Below, piece by piece: positions 53,201-58,875 of a stretch of 64,000 nt of DNA. Source of the stretch: Sphingomonas baiyangensis (GTDB taxonomy: Bacteria > Pseudomonadota > Alphaproteobacteria > Sphingomonadales > Sphingomonadaceae); contig NZ_SWKR01000002.1 of assembly GCF_005144715.1 (NCBI RefSeq), forward strand, positions 2,547,668 through 2,611,667. Direction: 5' to 3'. The position numbers and the translations under genes are program-made. How positions within the stretch are numbered: the first letter of the stretch is position 1; every line of letters starts with the position of its first letter. The notes beneath the pieces were generated by a model. It saw only the letters and a program-made list of their open reading frames with translations, was not told the origin of the DNA and ran no database searches.

Positions 53201-54751
53201 GCGCTGACCGTCGCCGACGGCGCGTCGATGACCTTCGAGGGGCCGGGCAACTATCTCTACGACGGCAATGGGCGGCCCGATAACCGCTTCGTCGCCGAGC
53301 CGGGTGCCAGCGTCACGCATGTCGGCGAGGGCGCGGTGCAGTTCGCGATCGAGATCGAGGGTATCGAGGCGCTGCTGGGGAGCGTGACGATCGTCTCGGG
53401 CGGCGTCTATCGCCTGACGGCCGACAGCGACGTCACGCATATCCGCCTCGACGGCGGTACGCTGATCGTCGAGGAGGATGCCGATCTCGCCTCGCTGATC
53501 GTCGCCTCGGGCACGGTGGCGGGCGCGGGGCGCCTGACGATCACCGACACGCTCGACATCCAATACGGCACGATAATCAACACCGGCGGCACGCTGGTGG
53601 CCGAGGGCGCCGCGATGCGGCTGGCCGAGCTTCGCCCGGTCGTGAGCAACACGTCCTATCTGTACCTCGGCACCGACCTGACGATCGCCGGTACGGCGCT
53701 GATCGAGAAGGGCGCGTCGTATCTCGGCTATTCGGCGACGGTGGAAGGCACGTCCTATGGCGGCGAGGGCACGATCCGCGTCGTCGACGGCGGCGCGATC
53801 GAGGTGCGCGGCAACCAGAGCAGCTTCTACGACTATTACAATCTCGACAATGCCGTCGTCGTCGAGGCGGGCGGCAGCCTGACCAAGACGGGCACCGGCA
53901 CGCTCGATCTGGGCGCGGCGCTCTCGGGCGGCATCGAGGTGGTAGACGGTCGCGTGTCGCTGTCGGGCAATGGCGAGCTCAGGCTGACCAACGGCATGCA
54001 CTATGACGAACTGGTGATGACCGGCGGCACGCTAACGATCGAGGGCAACGTCACGATCGGCCGGCTCGTGCAGAGCGGCGGCACGCTGACGGGCGACGGC
54101 ACGCTCACCGTCACCGGCCATTATGGCTGGAGCGGCGGCACGCTTGTGGGCGACGGCGCCACCGTGATCGACGCAGGCGCGACGATGCTGCTGGGCCGCG
54201 CCTTCGATGCCGATGCGACGGGCGCATCGCACGGCATGACGCTGCTGCGCGACCTGTCGATCGAAGGCGAGGCGAGCTTCGCGCAGGCCAATCTGGTGAT
54301 GGCGAGCTATGGCTATGATGCCGAGGGCAACTGGATGGTGCAGGGCGGCACGCTGACCGTAGAGACCGGCGGCACGCTGGCGTTCGAGGGGCCGTTCAGC
54401 GATGTGCTCGACTATGCCGGCACGGCAGGCGCGGCGGCGATCGTCAACAACGGCACGATCATCAAGCGCGGCGACGGCACCTCGACGATCGCCCCCACGA
54501 TCGACTTCACCGACAATGGCACGCTGGTGATCGAAAGCGGCACGCTCGTTCATTCGGGCAGCGGATCGCCCGCGCCGCTCGGCATCGCGCTGTCCGATCT
54601 GCTGGCGAGCGTGACGACCGACGATGCGGGGCTGTTCGACGATCCCGCCGATGCGCCTGCGGTCATCATCGCCGAGCCGGTGTCGGCGGCGGGGCTGGTG
54701 CTGCTCGACGATGTGGTGAGCGTCATGCACCCGATGATCCCGGTGGCGTGA
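41231..54751 (+). CDS. Giant multidomain surface/secreted protein with a vanadium-haloperoxidase module
   Basis: One intact frame of 4506 codons. Modules, by residue: N-terminal beta domain without signal peptide (1-127); cadherin-like repeats (130-438, three); 26 prolines (440-465); two more cadherin-like repeats (466-672); Ig-like (673-865); vanadium haloperoxidase/PAP2-like domain (868-1253) with K1128-x6-R1135-P, S1171-G-H1173 and S1221-R1222-x5-H1228; Ig-like and SbsA-type domains (1258-1560); a SdrD/carboxypeptidase-like module (about 1570-1650); Asp/Pro linker (1858-1888); a helical region with C1888, C1925, C2018 and C2067; D-x-D-G-D-G calcium-type repeats (2245-2290); LVIVD-like propeller (2295-2600); Ig-like domains (2600-2820); about eight beta-solenoid units (2823-4456). 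There is no autotransporter barrel. The missing signal and hydrophobic C terminus suggest type I secretion, but no transporter genes are nearby. GGAGAAG precedes ATG 41231; an ATG 17 codons upstream is less likely. Confidence 0.9.
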   Translation: MAIITLNRGEDFAPSIRGEHMVFGTREGAETIRVDLSADTRVVLDGSFNAGGDHVIVSGIGPGLTMQRSGAAVIFAMPDGGSLVVPVGSAAITVEVGGETFMLQFRDGAVMFGDAVVGNDPAPLPFDNEAPIFAADAAVTIDENGTLVRATGGAGDADGDALAYRIVGGDDAALFVIDAETGALSLRDAPDFEAPGDSDGDNVYRVEIAASDGLAETRQTIAVTVANLNEAAPVLDVPATVEIDENGTAIVTVAASDADGDTPRFAIAGGADAALFTIDGATGALAFRDAPDFEMPGDADGDNRYDVVVSASDGTLTATQAIEVRVGDVNDEAPVFVSPATATVAENSLVPVRLPLIVARAEDADSTTIRYAIAEGGDGALFTIDAESGELRLRAPLDFEAPADANRDNVYELVLEASDGANIGRQTVRVSVTDVDETAPPPPPPPPPPPPPPPPPPPPPPPPPPNEAPVITTAAALGVDENALAVVTVAATDADGDTITYGLAGGADAARFEIDAVTGALRFRAAPDFETPGDADGNNAYQVTVSASDGTATVTKALTVTVADLNDEAPVITSAASVSTPENRLATGLTVTATDADGDTPAFRISGGADAALFRIDATTGALSFAAAPDFEAPGDANLDNRYLVEVEASDGANATRQIVTVIVTDVDETPAGALEAALANDSGRSATDGITNDATIAGSIDPANAGALRLMLDGGAAIDLSALVQSDGSFSFDLADLPGVTLAQGARIARIEAGDESVEVAFTYDSIVPTGGSVALARSSDSGTIGDNITAQGSVTLVGTGAEAGASVTIAGAPATVVTGAGRFTLEDVALVEGANRLSVRLSDAAGNETFVSLEVERIAGGAESDMVLFWNNVALEVIAGSAAPPGVASRALAMQSVAVYDAISAIDGSPPLWVNLDAGANASIDAAVAYASYAMLLAIFPGRKDVLDARLAEVADQLGSGASLAEGRALGEGMAEIIFALREGDGYDAYVTHAGGSAPGEWVATGPMYGEPELPQWASLDTFVISRPDEFRAGPPPALDSAEYAADFNEVKALGAADSTTRTADQTQIAAFWRDGIGTATPPGHWNDIAEVAAEMTGAGIGANARMFAMLNLALADASIAAWDTKYFYSGWRPETAIARADEDGNALTEADADWVPLQFSPAHPDYVSGHSTYSGAGAAVLTHLFGEDFAFTVGSPTVAGITRDFDSFAHAADEAGRSRIYGGIHFEFSNAAGKAIGSDVGAAVIDALSRSEDRQGPRIVVTSDDDQVVRAALAIEGFAIDNLSGVEGLEARIDGGDWESIASDQLGRFALSAGGDDGEHLIELRADDAAGNASAVVEYRYTVDSLAPTLAFSGFADGAVLAAGARIAGLADGTGSTITALSYAVDGGRDVPIGFDAGGRFDAAFDIAALAAGGHRVTLTARDAAGNSVTQTLDFSIADAAPFTVTAMTPRAGSGEVGLTQRPQVTFSKAVDPASLTEDSFYATDADGNVLAASIVVAADARSAYLFFDEAMPGAQRITVHLDGEAVRAADGALLDGDRNGAAGGDYAGSFTTINDAPVAGTTITGFVVGPGADLKPMTPDDFRAGPDGVPHTADDVFLERLAGVKVWILGRESEAVYTDANGAFTLTSVPGGVVKVAIDGRTATNAPEGVFFPEMVMDVRVRPGVENTLMGTMGSTDLQADNLTRGEVYLPRISKEILVEVSDTETTYVVAKGDDYTGLTQAERDRLTLEVKPGSVLGEDGQPVAGAQVGISTVPPELVRDMLPDGLLQHTFDITIQAPGAAVFAEPLQMIFPNTFGAAPGTQLNFLSFDHTTGRLVIEGTATVSADGLSVVTDPGTGISKPGWHGLTPPGSPTGLPNNPDPRRPDRPDEPDPDKPDEPEKPPCEGNGIDGAEFLGIAKEVAFTFKNTLQELGRFGQIAKCITDIADKAAEIFNTGSTLAGSIFSSSSSVWVDAFKSADAIKQGIKLAVDKVFSEATGQTISKAKAAVELGIGTLKTAEKTLEALRSTSTDPDCATPGIDGALAAIKATLFLASQVKSAIAFGENLASLAKGAAVKATFEAVCAVVDKIKFILDIKGLSPSAASDADLVALARAAADGDETSLGDLLTAEELAELQGLLAELDAANAQLVIDTALPADRPADAMLDQFIDWADYGLADLSYGMSTFLDLSGGAYYVIEGGPQPIRGRLEADGTLDVFLPAETVLTLRVLDLANGLIGETVFTTGRSGQSTSIPLPDLYGSAGLPDTDGDGLPDEAETIVGTSVTLADTDGDGLSDLFELENDLNPLGDFPAATGVVASIDTGNAAVVEVVTVAGLGSSAARLAFVQAGDALSIVDIAQPMNPVLVARLAVAGGATDVAVDVAAGLAAIATGAGIRIVDVGDPAAPALLATFDFDARQVELVDGLLVASDGSRLLLVDPATGEVLAERTMGATVSALAIEGDRLYVLAGNTLSAFTVAAEGELIGHDSITVPQVSVNPQLFAGGGHVYVPGYNGFTGGYATIDVRDPDALVLASGIDNGGLPGSDIALNGSGLAVIVGEVGGVFGVNAIDVIDASDPADTGTLVTRYEVGAAPTAVSIASGFAFVGDATGGFHVVNYSGFDTAGIAPTVTLGGLPADVDTAAAGLQWIEGRDIELAATVADDVQVRQVEVLVNGQVQTIDTGFPFDLGVRVPTLAENGDVATFTVQLRVTDMGGNIGLSELVTVELVPDTVAPALIRSNISDGQTVGQSFRTFTFVFDEALDADFVSIDSFSLLPAGGGDAIAPAAFQLRDGGRAIRVTFDALPTGDYDLAIADGALRDKAGNMAAPEVGEASFRVADFSILWTGAASDDWNDPANWNLGRVPDETDDVGISLSDGGIVTIRSGTEVTVATITSNAEIVVAGGLKMTLGSIDTLTITNGRVDVADSLTLNSFDMPGYGYVSGTGDIMVRDGGTLRYGQFEGTGALVVRDGAEMLFGDPHDPDQPYSSSYLYIGKPVVIEGDVVVGATQLYFGVASYDDEAQAYVYLPGILDVRDGGSLTLDGPRADLYSYYTNVENRLTVAPGGMLRKTGGGTSDIGIALEATPEIVEGTVAIASYGEYRIPAGAVIDELVVRGGTVWIDGDATIGTLRMEGGTILGDGDLTIATALEWHGGTMTGAGTLVIGADATASIGREPDPDGYVSQESVSLGRTMQVEGEVVLGDVYVGLNTSVYDSDAGRYDYFDGRIAVAEGGDLAIAGTARIYNGNRDGTPDIDGPVTVRPDAVLQVQYEADSAGMTVDGTLYVDGGVFHLRAGHAIDAIIVRQGGMVIVEDDVTLPELYIESGTLTGAGDLTVTSSFDWREGTLMGEGRLVLADGVAAALGGAADPANPDSNRSLTLGRTIETSDDVTVGNAYLYSPDTIYDPISRSYVANAGGIVASGDAQVTLAGFVYLHGARDPIALADAATVVKTGEDILYLLVPFDDPIAADAGTILLQSGGSWSLPAGAFAANLTVAGGRLTVADASSVGRLVFQSGTIDGDGTLTVTESMHWTGGCMTGTGQTVIDAGAEAVFGVEHGGDGGQSIYYQYLDRHLTIEGSALVEQAYILIGSATGGVAMPGTLEVASGGTLTLDGRYSDIFRGSSSVGGSFVNDGDVVKVGGGRSEIDAALTISGSGSYVAEEGVIDLPSGDVGTLPVIPPLADAGDVIGANTVVTLTDGTVLDALTLNGGTLIVEGNVTIGTLVMKAGTLIGDGTLTIDDRLDWVGGHMADTGVTRIAATATGMIGRPTNSDAQPSITYPYLSRELEIAGDVVIEQAYMYLGLGYYSDADDAWVYLPGVIDVEAGGSLTLEGGNADIDWSSARGSITVDPAGSLIKQGGGTSNLIADFTGAVTVTEGTLRLYSDESTLTGASGDGTLDLWGGTLSVDAALSIASFSISGGVLDGDGSIAITDRFDFLGGTITLAGGITVEESASMRFGRDLGPGDGDYSGAGYLATDLLIEGEAAMEGFRLYMGTSTYDYDLQSWVYSDGALTVADGASMTFEGPGNYLYDGNGRPDNRFVAEPGASVTHVGEGAVQFAIEIEGIEALLGSVTIVSGGVYRLTADSDVTHIRLDGGTLIVEEDADLASLIVASGTVAGAGRLTITDTLDIQYGTIINTGGTLVAEGAAMRLAELRPVVSNTSYLYLGTDLTIAGTALIEKGASYLGYSATVEGTSYGGEGTIRVVDGGAIEVRGNQSSFYDYYNLDNAVVVEAGGSLTKTGTGTLDLGAALSGGIEVVDGRVSLSGNGELRLTNGMHYDELVMTGGTLTIEGNVTIGRLVQSGGTLTGDGTLTVTGHYGWSGGTLVGDGATVIDAGATMLLGRAFDADATGASHGMTLLRDLSIEGEASFAQANLVMASYGYDAEGNWMVQGGTLTVETGGTLAFEGPFSDVLDYAGTAGAAAIVNNGTIIKRGDGTSTIAPTIDFTDNGTLVIESGTLVHSGSGSPAPLGIALSDLLASVTTDDAGLFDDPADAPAVIIAEPVSAAGLVLLDDVVSVMHPMIPVA
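42548..42625 (+). repeat. Run of 26 proline codons in the giant gene
   Basis: Twenty-six consecutive CCN codons encode residues 440-465, a stiff polyproline rod between cadherin-like repeats 3 and 4. All four proline codons are mixed, which suggests selection for the peptide rather than fresh slippage. Confidence 0.95.
49867..54190 (+). repeat. Array of about eight beta-solenoid coding repeats, 565-650 bases each
   Basis: Related units recur with their GGT(L/V)-type anchor near 49880, 50520, 51089, 51660, 52296, 52871, 53455 and 54023. Each unit reads roughly GGTL-V-G-VTIGTL, then SGTLxGDGTLTV, W-GG-M-G, an Ala-rich strand, YLYLGR-type sequence and GGSLTLEG. The DNA repeats are diverged, so this is an old array. 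The unit pattern fits a right-handed beta helix. Confidence 0.8.
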
Positions 54752-54756
54752 CGCGC

Positions 54757-54782
54757 GGAACCCCGCTGCCGGCCGGCTGGTT
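54757..54782 (+). promoter_or_regulatory. Candidate EcfG-type general stress promoter
   Basis: GGAAC at 54757-54761 is followed after 17 bases by GGTT at 54779-54782, 34 bases before the SDR start codon. Spacing and both boxes equal the candidate at 6750-6775. It overlaps a CGGCTGGT/ACCAGCCG hairpin at 54774-54791 that might also end the giant transcript. Confidence 0.45.
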
Positions 54783-54815
54783 GACCAGCCGAGCCAGCAG
54801 CCGGGAGCCGCAACG

Positions 54816-55667
54816 ATGACCGACACGATCGACATGATCCACGAAGACGCGCTGCCGGGGCACGAGAGCAGGCTCGACCCCAAGCCCGAATGGCAGCCGC
54901 GCTATCCCGGATCGGGTCGACTGGCGGGCAAGGTGGCGATCGTGACCGGCGCCGACAGCGGCATCGGGCGCGGGGTGGCGGCACTCTATGCGCGCGAGGG
55001 CGCCGATGTCGCGATCCTCTATCTGTGCGAGCATGATGACGCCGCCGAGACCGCGCGCATCGTGCGCGAAGAGGGCAGGCGCGCGCTGACGATCGCGGGC
55101 GACGTGGGCGACAAGGCGTTCTGCGAGGAGGCGGTGGCGCAAGTGGTGCGCGAGCTCGGCCGGCTCGACGTGCTGGTCAACAATGCCGGCGAGCAGCATC
55201 CCGACAAGGACATTCGCGACATCACCGACGAGCAGCTGCGGCGCACCTTCCAGACCAACATCTTTTCGATGTTCTACATGGTGCAGGCCGCGCGGGCGCA
55301 CCTGAAGGCCGGGGCGGCGATCGTCAACTGCACGAGCGTGACGATGTACAACGGGTCGAAGGAACTGCTCGACTATTCGGCGACCAAGGGCGCGATCACC
55401 GCGTTCACCCGCAGCCTGTCCGAAAATCTGGTGAGTGAGGGCATCCGCGTCAACGCGGTGGCGCCCGGCCCCATCTGGACGCCGCTCAACCCCTTTGGCG
55501 GTGCCAGCCCCGAGAAGCTGGAGAATTTCGGCGAGAAGACGCCGATGGGTCGCCCCGGCCAGCCCAACGAAGTGGCGCCCGCCTTCCTGTTCCTGGCGTG
55601 TGAGGATTCGAGTTACATGTCCGGGCAGGTGCTCCACCCCAATGGCGGGATGGTGGTGAACGGGTGA
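54816..55667 (+). CDS. Short-chain dehydrogenase/reductase (YghA/YdaD-like)
   Basis: The 283-residue oxidoreductase has the NAD(P)-binding TGADSGIGRG, the NNAG motif in VLVNNAGEQHPDK, and the catalytic YSATKGAI (Y-x3-K) with an upstream serine in NCTSVTMY. The N-terminal 35-residue extension with PKPEWQPRYPGSGRL is typical of the stress-associated YghA/YdaD branch. The substrate is unknown. The promoter candidate in front fits stress induction. Confidence 0.9.
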   Translation: MTDTIDMIHEDALPGHESRLDPKPEWQPRYPGSGRLAGKVAIVTGADSGIGRGVAALYAREGADVAILYLCEHDDAAETARIVREEGRRALTIAGDVGDKAFCEEAVAQVVRELGRLDVLVNNAGEQHPDKDIRDITDEQLRRTFQTNIFSMFYMVQAARAHLKAGAAIVNCTSVTMYNGSKELLDYSATKGAITAFTRSLSENLVSEGIRVNAVAPGPIWTPLNPFGGASPEKLENFGEKTPMGRPGQPNEVAPAFLFLACEDSSYMSGQVLHPNGGMVVNG

Positions 55668-55687
55668 GAACGAGGCATTCGCACCCT

Positions 55688-55840
55688 ATCCGTTCGTGCC
55701 GAGTAGAAACCGAGTAGCGCCGCCAGGCGCGTATCGAGGGTTCGTATCGAGGCATGGCGACCGCGACCCACCTCCCTCGATACGCGCCTTCGATACGGCG
55801 GCAGCTCCGCCTACTCAGTCGCTACTCGGGACGAACGGAT
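55688..55840. repeat. 153-bp nested inverted-repeat element
   Basis: Outer arms 55688-55706 and 55822-55840 pair at 18 of 19 positions. Inner arms 55726-55740 and 55774-55788 pair perfectly over 15 bases (GGCGCGTATCGAGGG and its complement). The element fills most of the gap between the convergent SDR and PEBP genes and contains no ORF of note. It looks like a dispersed repeat of a family different from the 28-nt element. Confidence 0.75.
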
Positions 55841-55880
55841 TGGGGATGAGCGCTATCCCTCACTGCACCGCCGACGCGAT

Positions 55881-56507
55881 TTACCCCGCCGCCTTCGCCA
55901 CCCCCCCCACCGGCCCCACAGGCTTCTCCTCGCCGCGCGAATAGGTGCCCGTCAGCAGCCCGGCGGCGAGCACACGGCCGTGCATCGCCTTGAGCACCGT
56001 CGAGCGGCCGGGATTGTCCTTCACGTCGGGGCCGTCGGCGAGCGCGAAGAGCTGGAAGGCATAATGATGCACGCCGTGGCCGGTGGGCGGATCGGGCGGC
56101 AGCCAGCCTTCGGCGCGGTAGCTGTTGCGGCCGACATCGCTGCCGTCGTCGCTGGCGCGGCGCTTGTCGGCGACGATCGCGCCTTCCTTCAGTTCGCCGT
56201 CGCCCGGCGGCAGATCCCACACCACGGCGTGCACCAGCGGCGATGGCGTGGGCGCATCGGCATCCTCGACGAGCAGTGCGACGCGCACCGTCTCGGGCGG
56301 CAGGCCCGTCCAGAACAGGGGCGGCGAGATGCCGGCGCCATCGGCGGTGAAGCGCTCGGGCAGCCGCGCGCCATCGGCGAAGGCGGGGCTGGCGAGGCGG
56401 ATCGAGGTGAAGCTGCCGAGGCCAGGCTGGACGATCGCGAGCTTCTCCTCGCCCGCGCGCAGGCCCTTCAGCGCCTTGCCGAGCCATGACGGGACATGTT
56501 CGAGCAT
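55881..56507 (-). CDS. YbhB/YbcL-type phosphatidylethanolamine-binding-like (PEBP) protein
   Basis: The 208-residue protein has the bacterial PEBP core: SPAFADGARLPERFTADGAG, SPPLFWTGLPPETVRVALLV, EDADAPTPSPLVHAVVWDLP and the ligand-loop TGHGVHHYAFQLFAL. Bacterial family members are soluble proteins of uncertain role. A strong AGGGGGG ribosome site precedes ATG 56507. It lies 14 bases downstream of the GST gene, on the same transcript. Confidence 0.88.
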   Translation of the reverse strand: MLEHVPSWLGKALKGLRAGEEKLAIVQPGLGSFTSIRLASPAFADGARLPERFTADGAGISPPLFWTGLPPETVRVALLVEDADAPTPSPLVHAVVWDLPPGDGELKEGAIVADKRRASDDGSDVGRNSYRAEGWLPPDPPTGHGVHHYAFQLFALADGPDVKDNPGRSTVLKAMHGRVLAAGLLTGTYSRGEEKPVGPVGGVAKAAG

Positions 56508-56520
56508 GATGGTCCCCCCT

Positions 56521-57198
56521 TTACAGGTCGAGTTTCTCGTAATCGGCGTGCGGGCTCACGACTTCCATCCGCTCGGCGAGCAGCGGGCGGAAGCTCGGGC
56601 GGCTCTTCATGCCGACATACCAGCGCTTGGTCGTCTCGTGGCTCTTCCAGTCGATGCCGCCCAGATAGTCGGCGATCGAGATCTGCGCGGCGGCGGCAAG
56701 GTCGGCGAGGCTGATCGTCGAGCCGGCGATCCATTTGCGGTTGTCGAGCAGGTAATCGGTATAGTCGAGATGCGCGACCGCGGCCTTCATCGCCTCGCGC
56801 AGCCGCCCGGCATCGGGCGATTCGCGCAGTACCAGCCGTTTCTCCATGCGCTCCTTGAGCAGGGGGGCGGTGATGTCGCGGTAGAAGAAGGTGTCGAACC
56901 ACGTCACCAGCCGGCGGATCTCGGCGCGGTCGGCCGAGGTGCCGCCGAGCATCGACGCCTTGTCGACCGTCTCCTCGAAATATTCGCAGATCGCCATCGA
57001 ATCGATCATCGGCAGGGCCGCCGGGCGCTCGGAATTGACCATCACCGGCGTCTGGCCGGCGGGGTTCATCTGGAGGAACTCGTCGCGCCGCAGCCACGGC
57101 GATTCGCGCCGCGGCTCGTACCCCACGCCTTTCTCGGCCAGCAGGATGCGCAGCTTGCGCGAGAAGGGGCAGAGCGGGAACTGGTAGAGCAGCCACAT
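56521..57198 (-). CDS. Glutathione S-transferase family protein
   Basis: The 225-residue protein has the thioredoxin-like N-terminal domain (MWLLYQFPLCPFSRKLRILL; CPFS in the active-site position) and an all-helical C-terminal domain with SLADLAAAAQISIADYLGG. ATG 57198 is the natural start; the frame is open upstream through a repeat element. The substrate is unknown; the CPFS motif suggests beta/omega-like glutathione thiol chemistry. Confidence 0.88.
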   Translation of the reverse strand: MWLLYQFPLCPFSRKLRILLAEKGVGYEPRRESPWLRRDEFLQMNPAGQTPVMVNSERPAALPMIDSMAICEYFEETVDKASMLGGTSADRAEIRRLVTWFDTFFYRDITAPLLKERMEKRLVLRESPDAGRLREAMKAAVAHLDYTDYLLDNRKWIAGSTISLADLAAAAQISIADYLGGIDWKSHETTKRWYVGMKSRPSFRPLLAERMEVVSPHADYEKLDL

Positions 57199-57259
57199 GC
57201 CCCGACTGTTAGGGAGCAAGAGGCGGCGTGGGAAGGCGAAAGCGGTGGCGAAGGTTCGC

Positions 57260-57337
57260 GTCACCCCAGCGAAAGCTGGGGTCTTGTACCGCGAAAGTGC
57301 GCTTGCGGCTCGAGACCCCAGCTTTCGCTGGGGTGAC
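57260..57337. repeat. Exact 25-bp inverted repeat (palindromic element pair)
   Basis: 57260-57284 is the exact reverse complement of 57313-57337, with 28 bases between. Each arm is also a palindrome around CCCCAGC...GCTGGGG. It fills the gap between glpX and the GST gene, both on the minus strand, and could form a long stem in a joint transcript. Confidence 0.85.
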
Positions 57338-57345
57338 GATCATGG

Positions 57346-58326
57346 CTATCCGATGCGATGCTCGCCGCGGACCCAGCGCACCGTGCCCGAGCTCGAGCGC
57401 ATCACCACGCTCTCGGTGGTCATCACCTTGCCCTTGCGCTTGACGCCTTCGAGCAGCGATCCGTCGGTCACGCCGGTGGCGGCGAAGATGCAGTCGCCGC
57501 TCGCCAGCTCGTCGAGGTCGTAGACCTTGTCGAGATCGTCGATGCCCCATTTGCGCGCGCGCGCACGCTCGTCGTCGTTGCGGAACAGGAGCCGGCCCTT
57601 GAACTGGCCGCCGACGCAGCGCAGCGCCGCGCATGCCAGCACGCCCTCGGGCGCGCCGCCCGATCCCATATAGACGTCGATCGTGGTGTCGGGATCGGTG
57701 GTGGCGATGACGCCCGCCACGTCGCCGTCGCCGATCAGCACCACGCCGCAGCCGATGCCGCGCAGCTCGGCGATGAGCTTCTCGTGGCGCGGGCGATCGA
57801 GCACGCAGGCGATCACCTCGTTGGGCTGCACGCCCTTGGCGGCGGCGATGGCGGCGATGTTCTCGGTCGGCGACTTGTCGAGATCGATGACACCGGCGGG
57901 ATAGCCGGGACCGACCGCCAGCTTGTCCATATACACGTCGGGGGCGTTGAGCAGGCAGCCTTCCTCGGCGATGGCGAGCACGGCGAGCGCGTTGGGGCCG
58001 GCCTTGGCGGTGATCGTCGTGCCTTCCAAGGGGTCGAGCGCGATGTCGATCTTTGGCCCCTTGCCGGGTGCCGAGCCGACCTTCTCGCCGATGAACAGCA
58101 TCGGCGCCTCGTCGCGCTCGCCCTCGCCGATCACGACGGTGCCGTCCATGTAGAGGTCGTTGAGCGCCTCGCGCATCGCCTCGACGGCGGCGGCGTCGGC
58201 GGCCTTCTCGTCGCCGCGTCCCACCAGGCTCGATGCCGCGATCGCCGCCGCCTCGGTCACGCGGACCATCTCGAGCACGAGAACGCGATCGAGAACCTTG
58301 CTCGCCGACTGCATGATCTTGGCCAT
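57346..58326 (-). CDS. glpX: Fructose-1,6-bisphosphatase class II
   Basis: GlpX removes the 1-phosphate of fructose bisphosphate in gluconeogenesis. The 326-residue protein has the class II motifs VVIGEGERDEAPMLFIGEKV, the metal-binding DPLEGTTITAKAGPNALAVL, and YMGSGGAPEGVLACAALRC. ATG 58326 is given, but the GGGAAGG ribosome site touches it; ATG 58314, 12 bases further, has a better spaced site and would remove four residues. Confidence 0.94.
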   Translation of the reverse strand: MAKIMQSASKVLDRVLVLEMVRVTEAAAIAASSLVGRGDEKAADAAAVEAMREALNDLYMDGTVVIGEGERDEAPMLFIGEKVGSAPGKGPKIDIALDPLEGTTITAKAGPNALAVLAIAEEGCLLNAPDVYMDKLAVGPGYPAGVIDLDKSPTENIAAIAAAKGVQPNEVIACVLDRPRHEKLIAELRGIGCGVVLIGDGDVAGVIATTDPDTTIDVYMGSGGAPEGVLACAALRCVGGQFKGRLLFRNDDERARARKWGIDDLDKVYDLDELASGDCIFAATGVTDGSLLEGVKRKGKVMTTESVVMRSSSGTVRWVRGEHRIG

Positions 58327-58443
58327 CCTTCCCGAAATCGTTGGCGGCGCGATAGGCGAGGGCGGCGCGAAGGGCAACCGGACGAACAACTTGCCGCCAC
58401 ATTGCTGCGCTGTGTTGGGTACATCCTGCCGGAGGCTCCGCCG

Positions 58444-58788
58444 ATGCTGCTTGCGTTGTTGCTCGCCCAGACGATCGACGCCGACCGGCTGCTCGCCGAC
58501 CATGCCGACGCGACGCGCGCGGCGATCCGCTGCGAGACCGACGTCGGCGACGAGATCGTCGTATGCGCGCTGCGCGACGCCGACCGCTTCCGCGTGCCCT
58601 TCATCGAGCTGACGCCGGGCGACCCCAAGATCATCGACGTGCCCGCCGAACGCGCGCGGCTGATCGCATCGCCGAACAACTGCCAGCAAATGGCCTTGAG
58701 CGTGAGCGGCTGCGGGATGGTGGGCGTGACGATGTCGACCTCGGGCGGGCGCGTGCAGCTTTCGCGCCCGCGGCCGCTCGCGCCCTGA
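58444..58788 (+). CDS. Small exported hypothetical protein
   Basis: The 114-residue product opens with a short hydrophobic segment (MLLALLLAQTIDADRL), possibly a signal peptide, and contains the pattern RCETDVGDEIVVCALRDADRFRV in two parts, a motif seen in small sphingomonad envelope proteins. Four cysteines (CETDVGDEIVVC, NNC and SGC) could form two disulfides in the periplasm. It diverges from glpX. Function unknown. Confidence 0.6.
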   Translation: MLLALLLAQTIDADRLLADHADATRAAIRCETDVGDEIVVCALRDADRFRVPFIELTPGDPKIIDVPAERARLIASPNNCQQMALSVSGCGMVGVTMSTSGGRVQLSRPRPLAP

Positions 58789-58875
58789 ACCTTGGTTGGT
58801 GCGGTACGGCCCCGGCGGCTTGCATCGCGAGCAGGATGCGGGCAATTCGAACATCCGGAATGTTTGGAGACGCCC

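Noticed and set aside
54500-54751. Autotransporter beta-barrel or sortase anchor at the end of the giant protein
   Set aside because: The last 100 residues show no alternating barrel strands, no terminal aromatic residue and no LPxTG. Type I secretion is only inferred.
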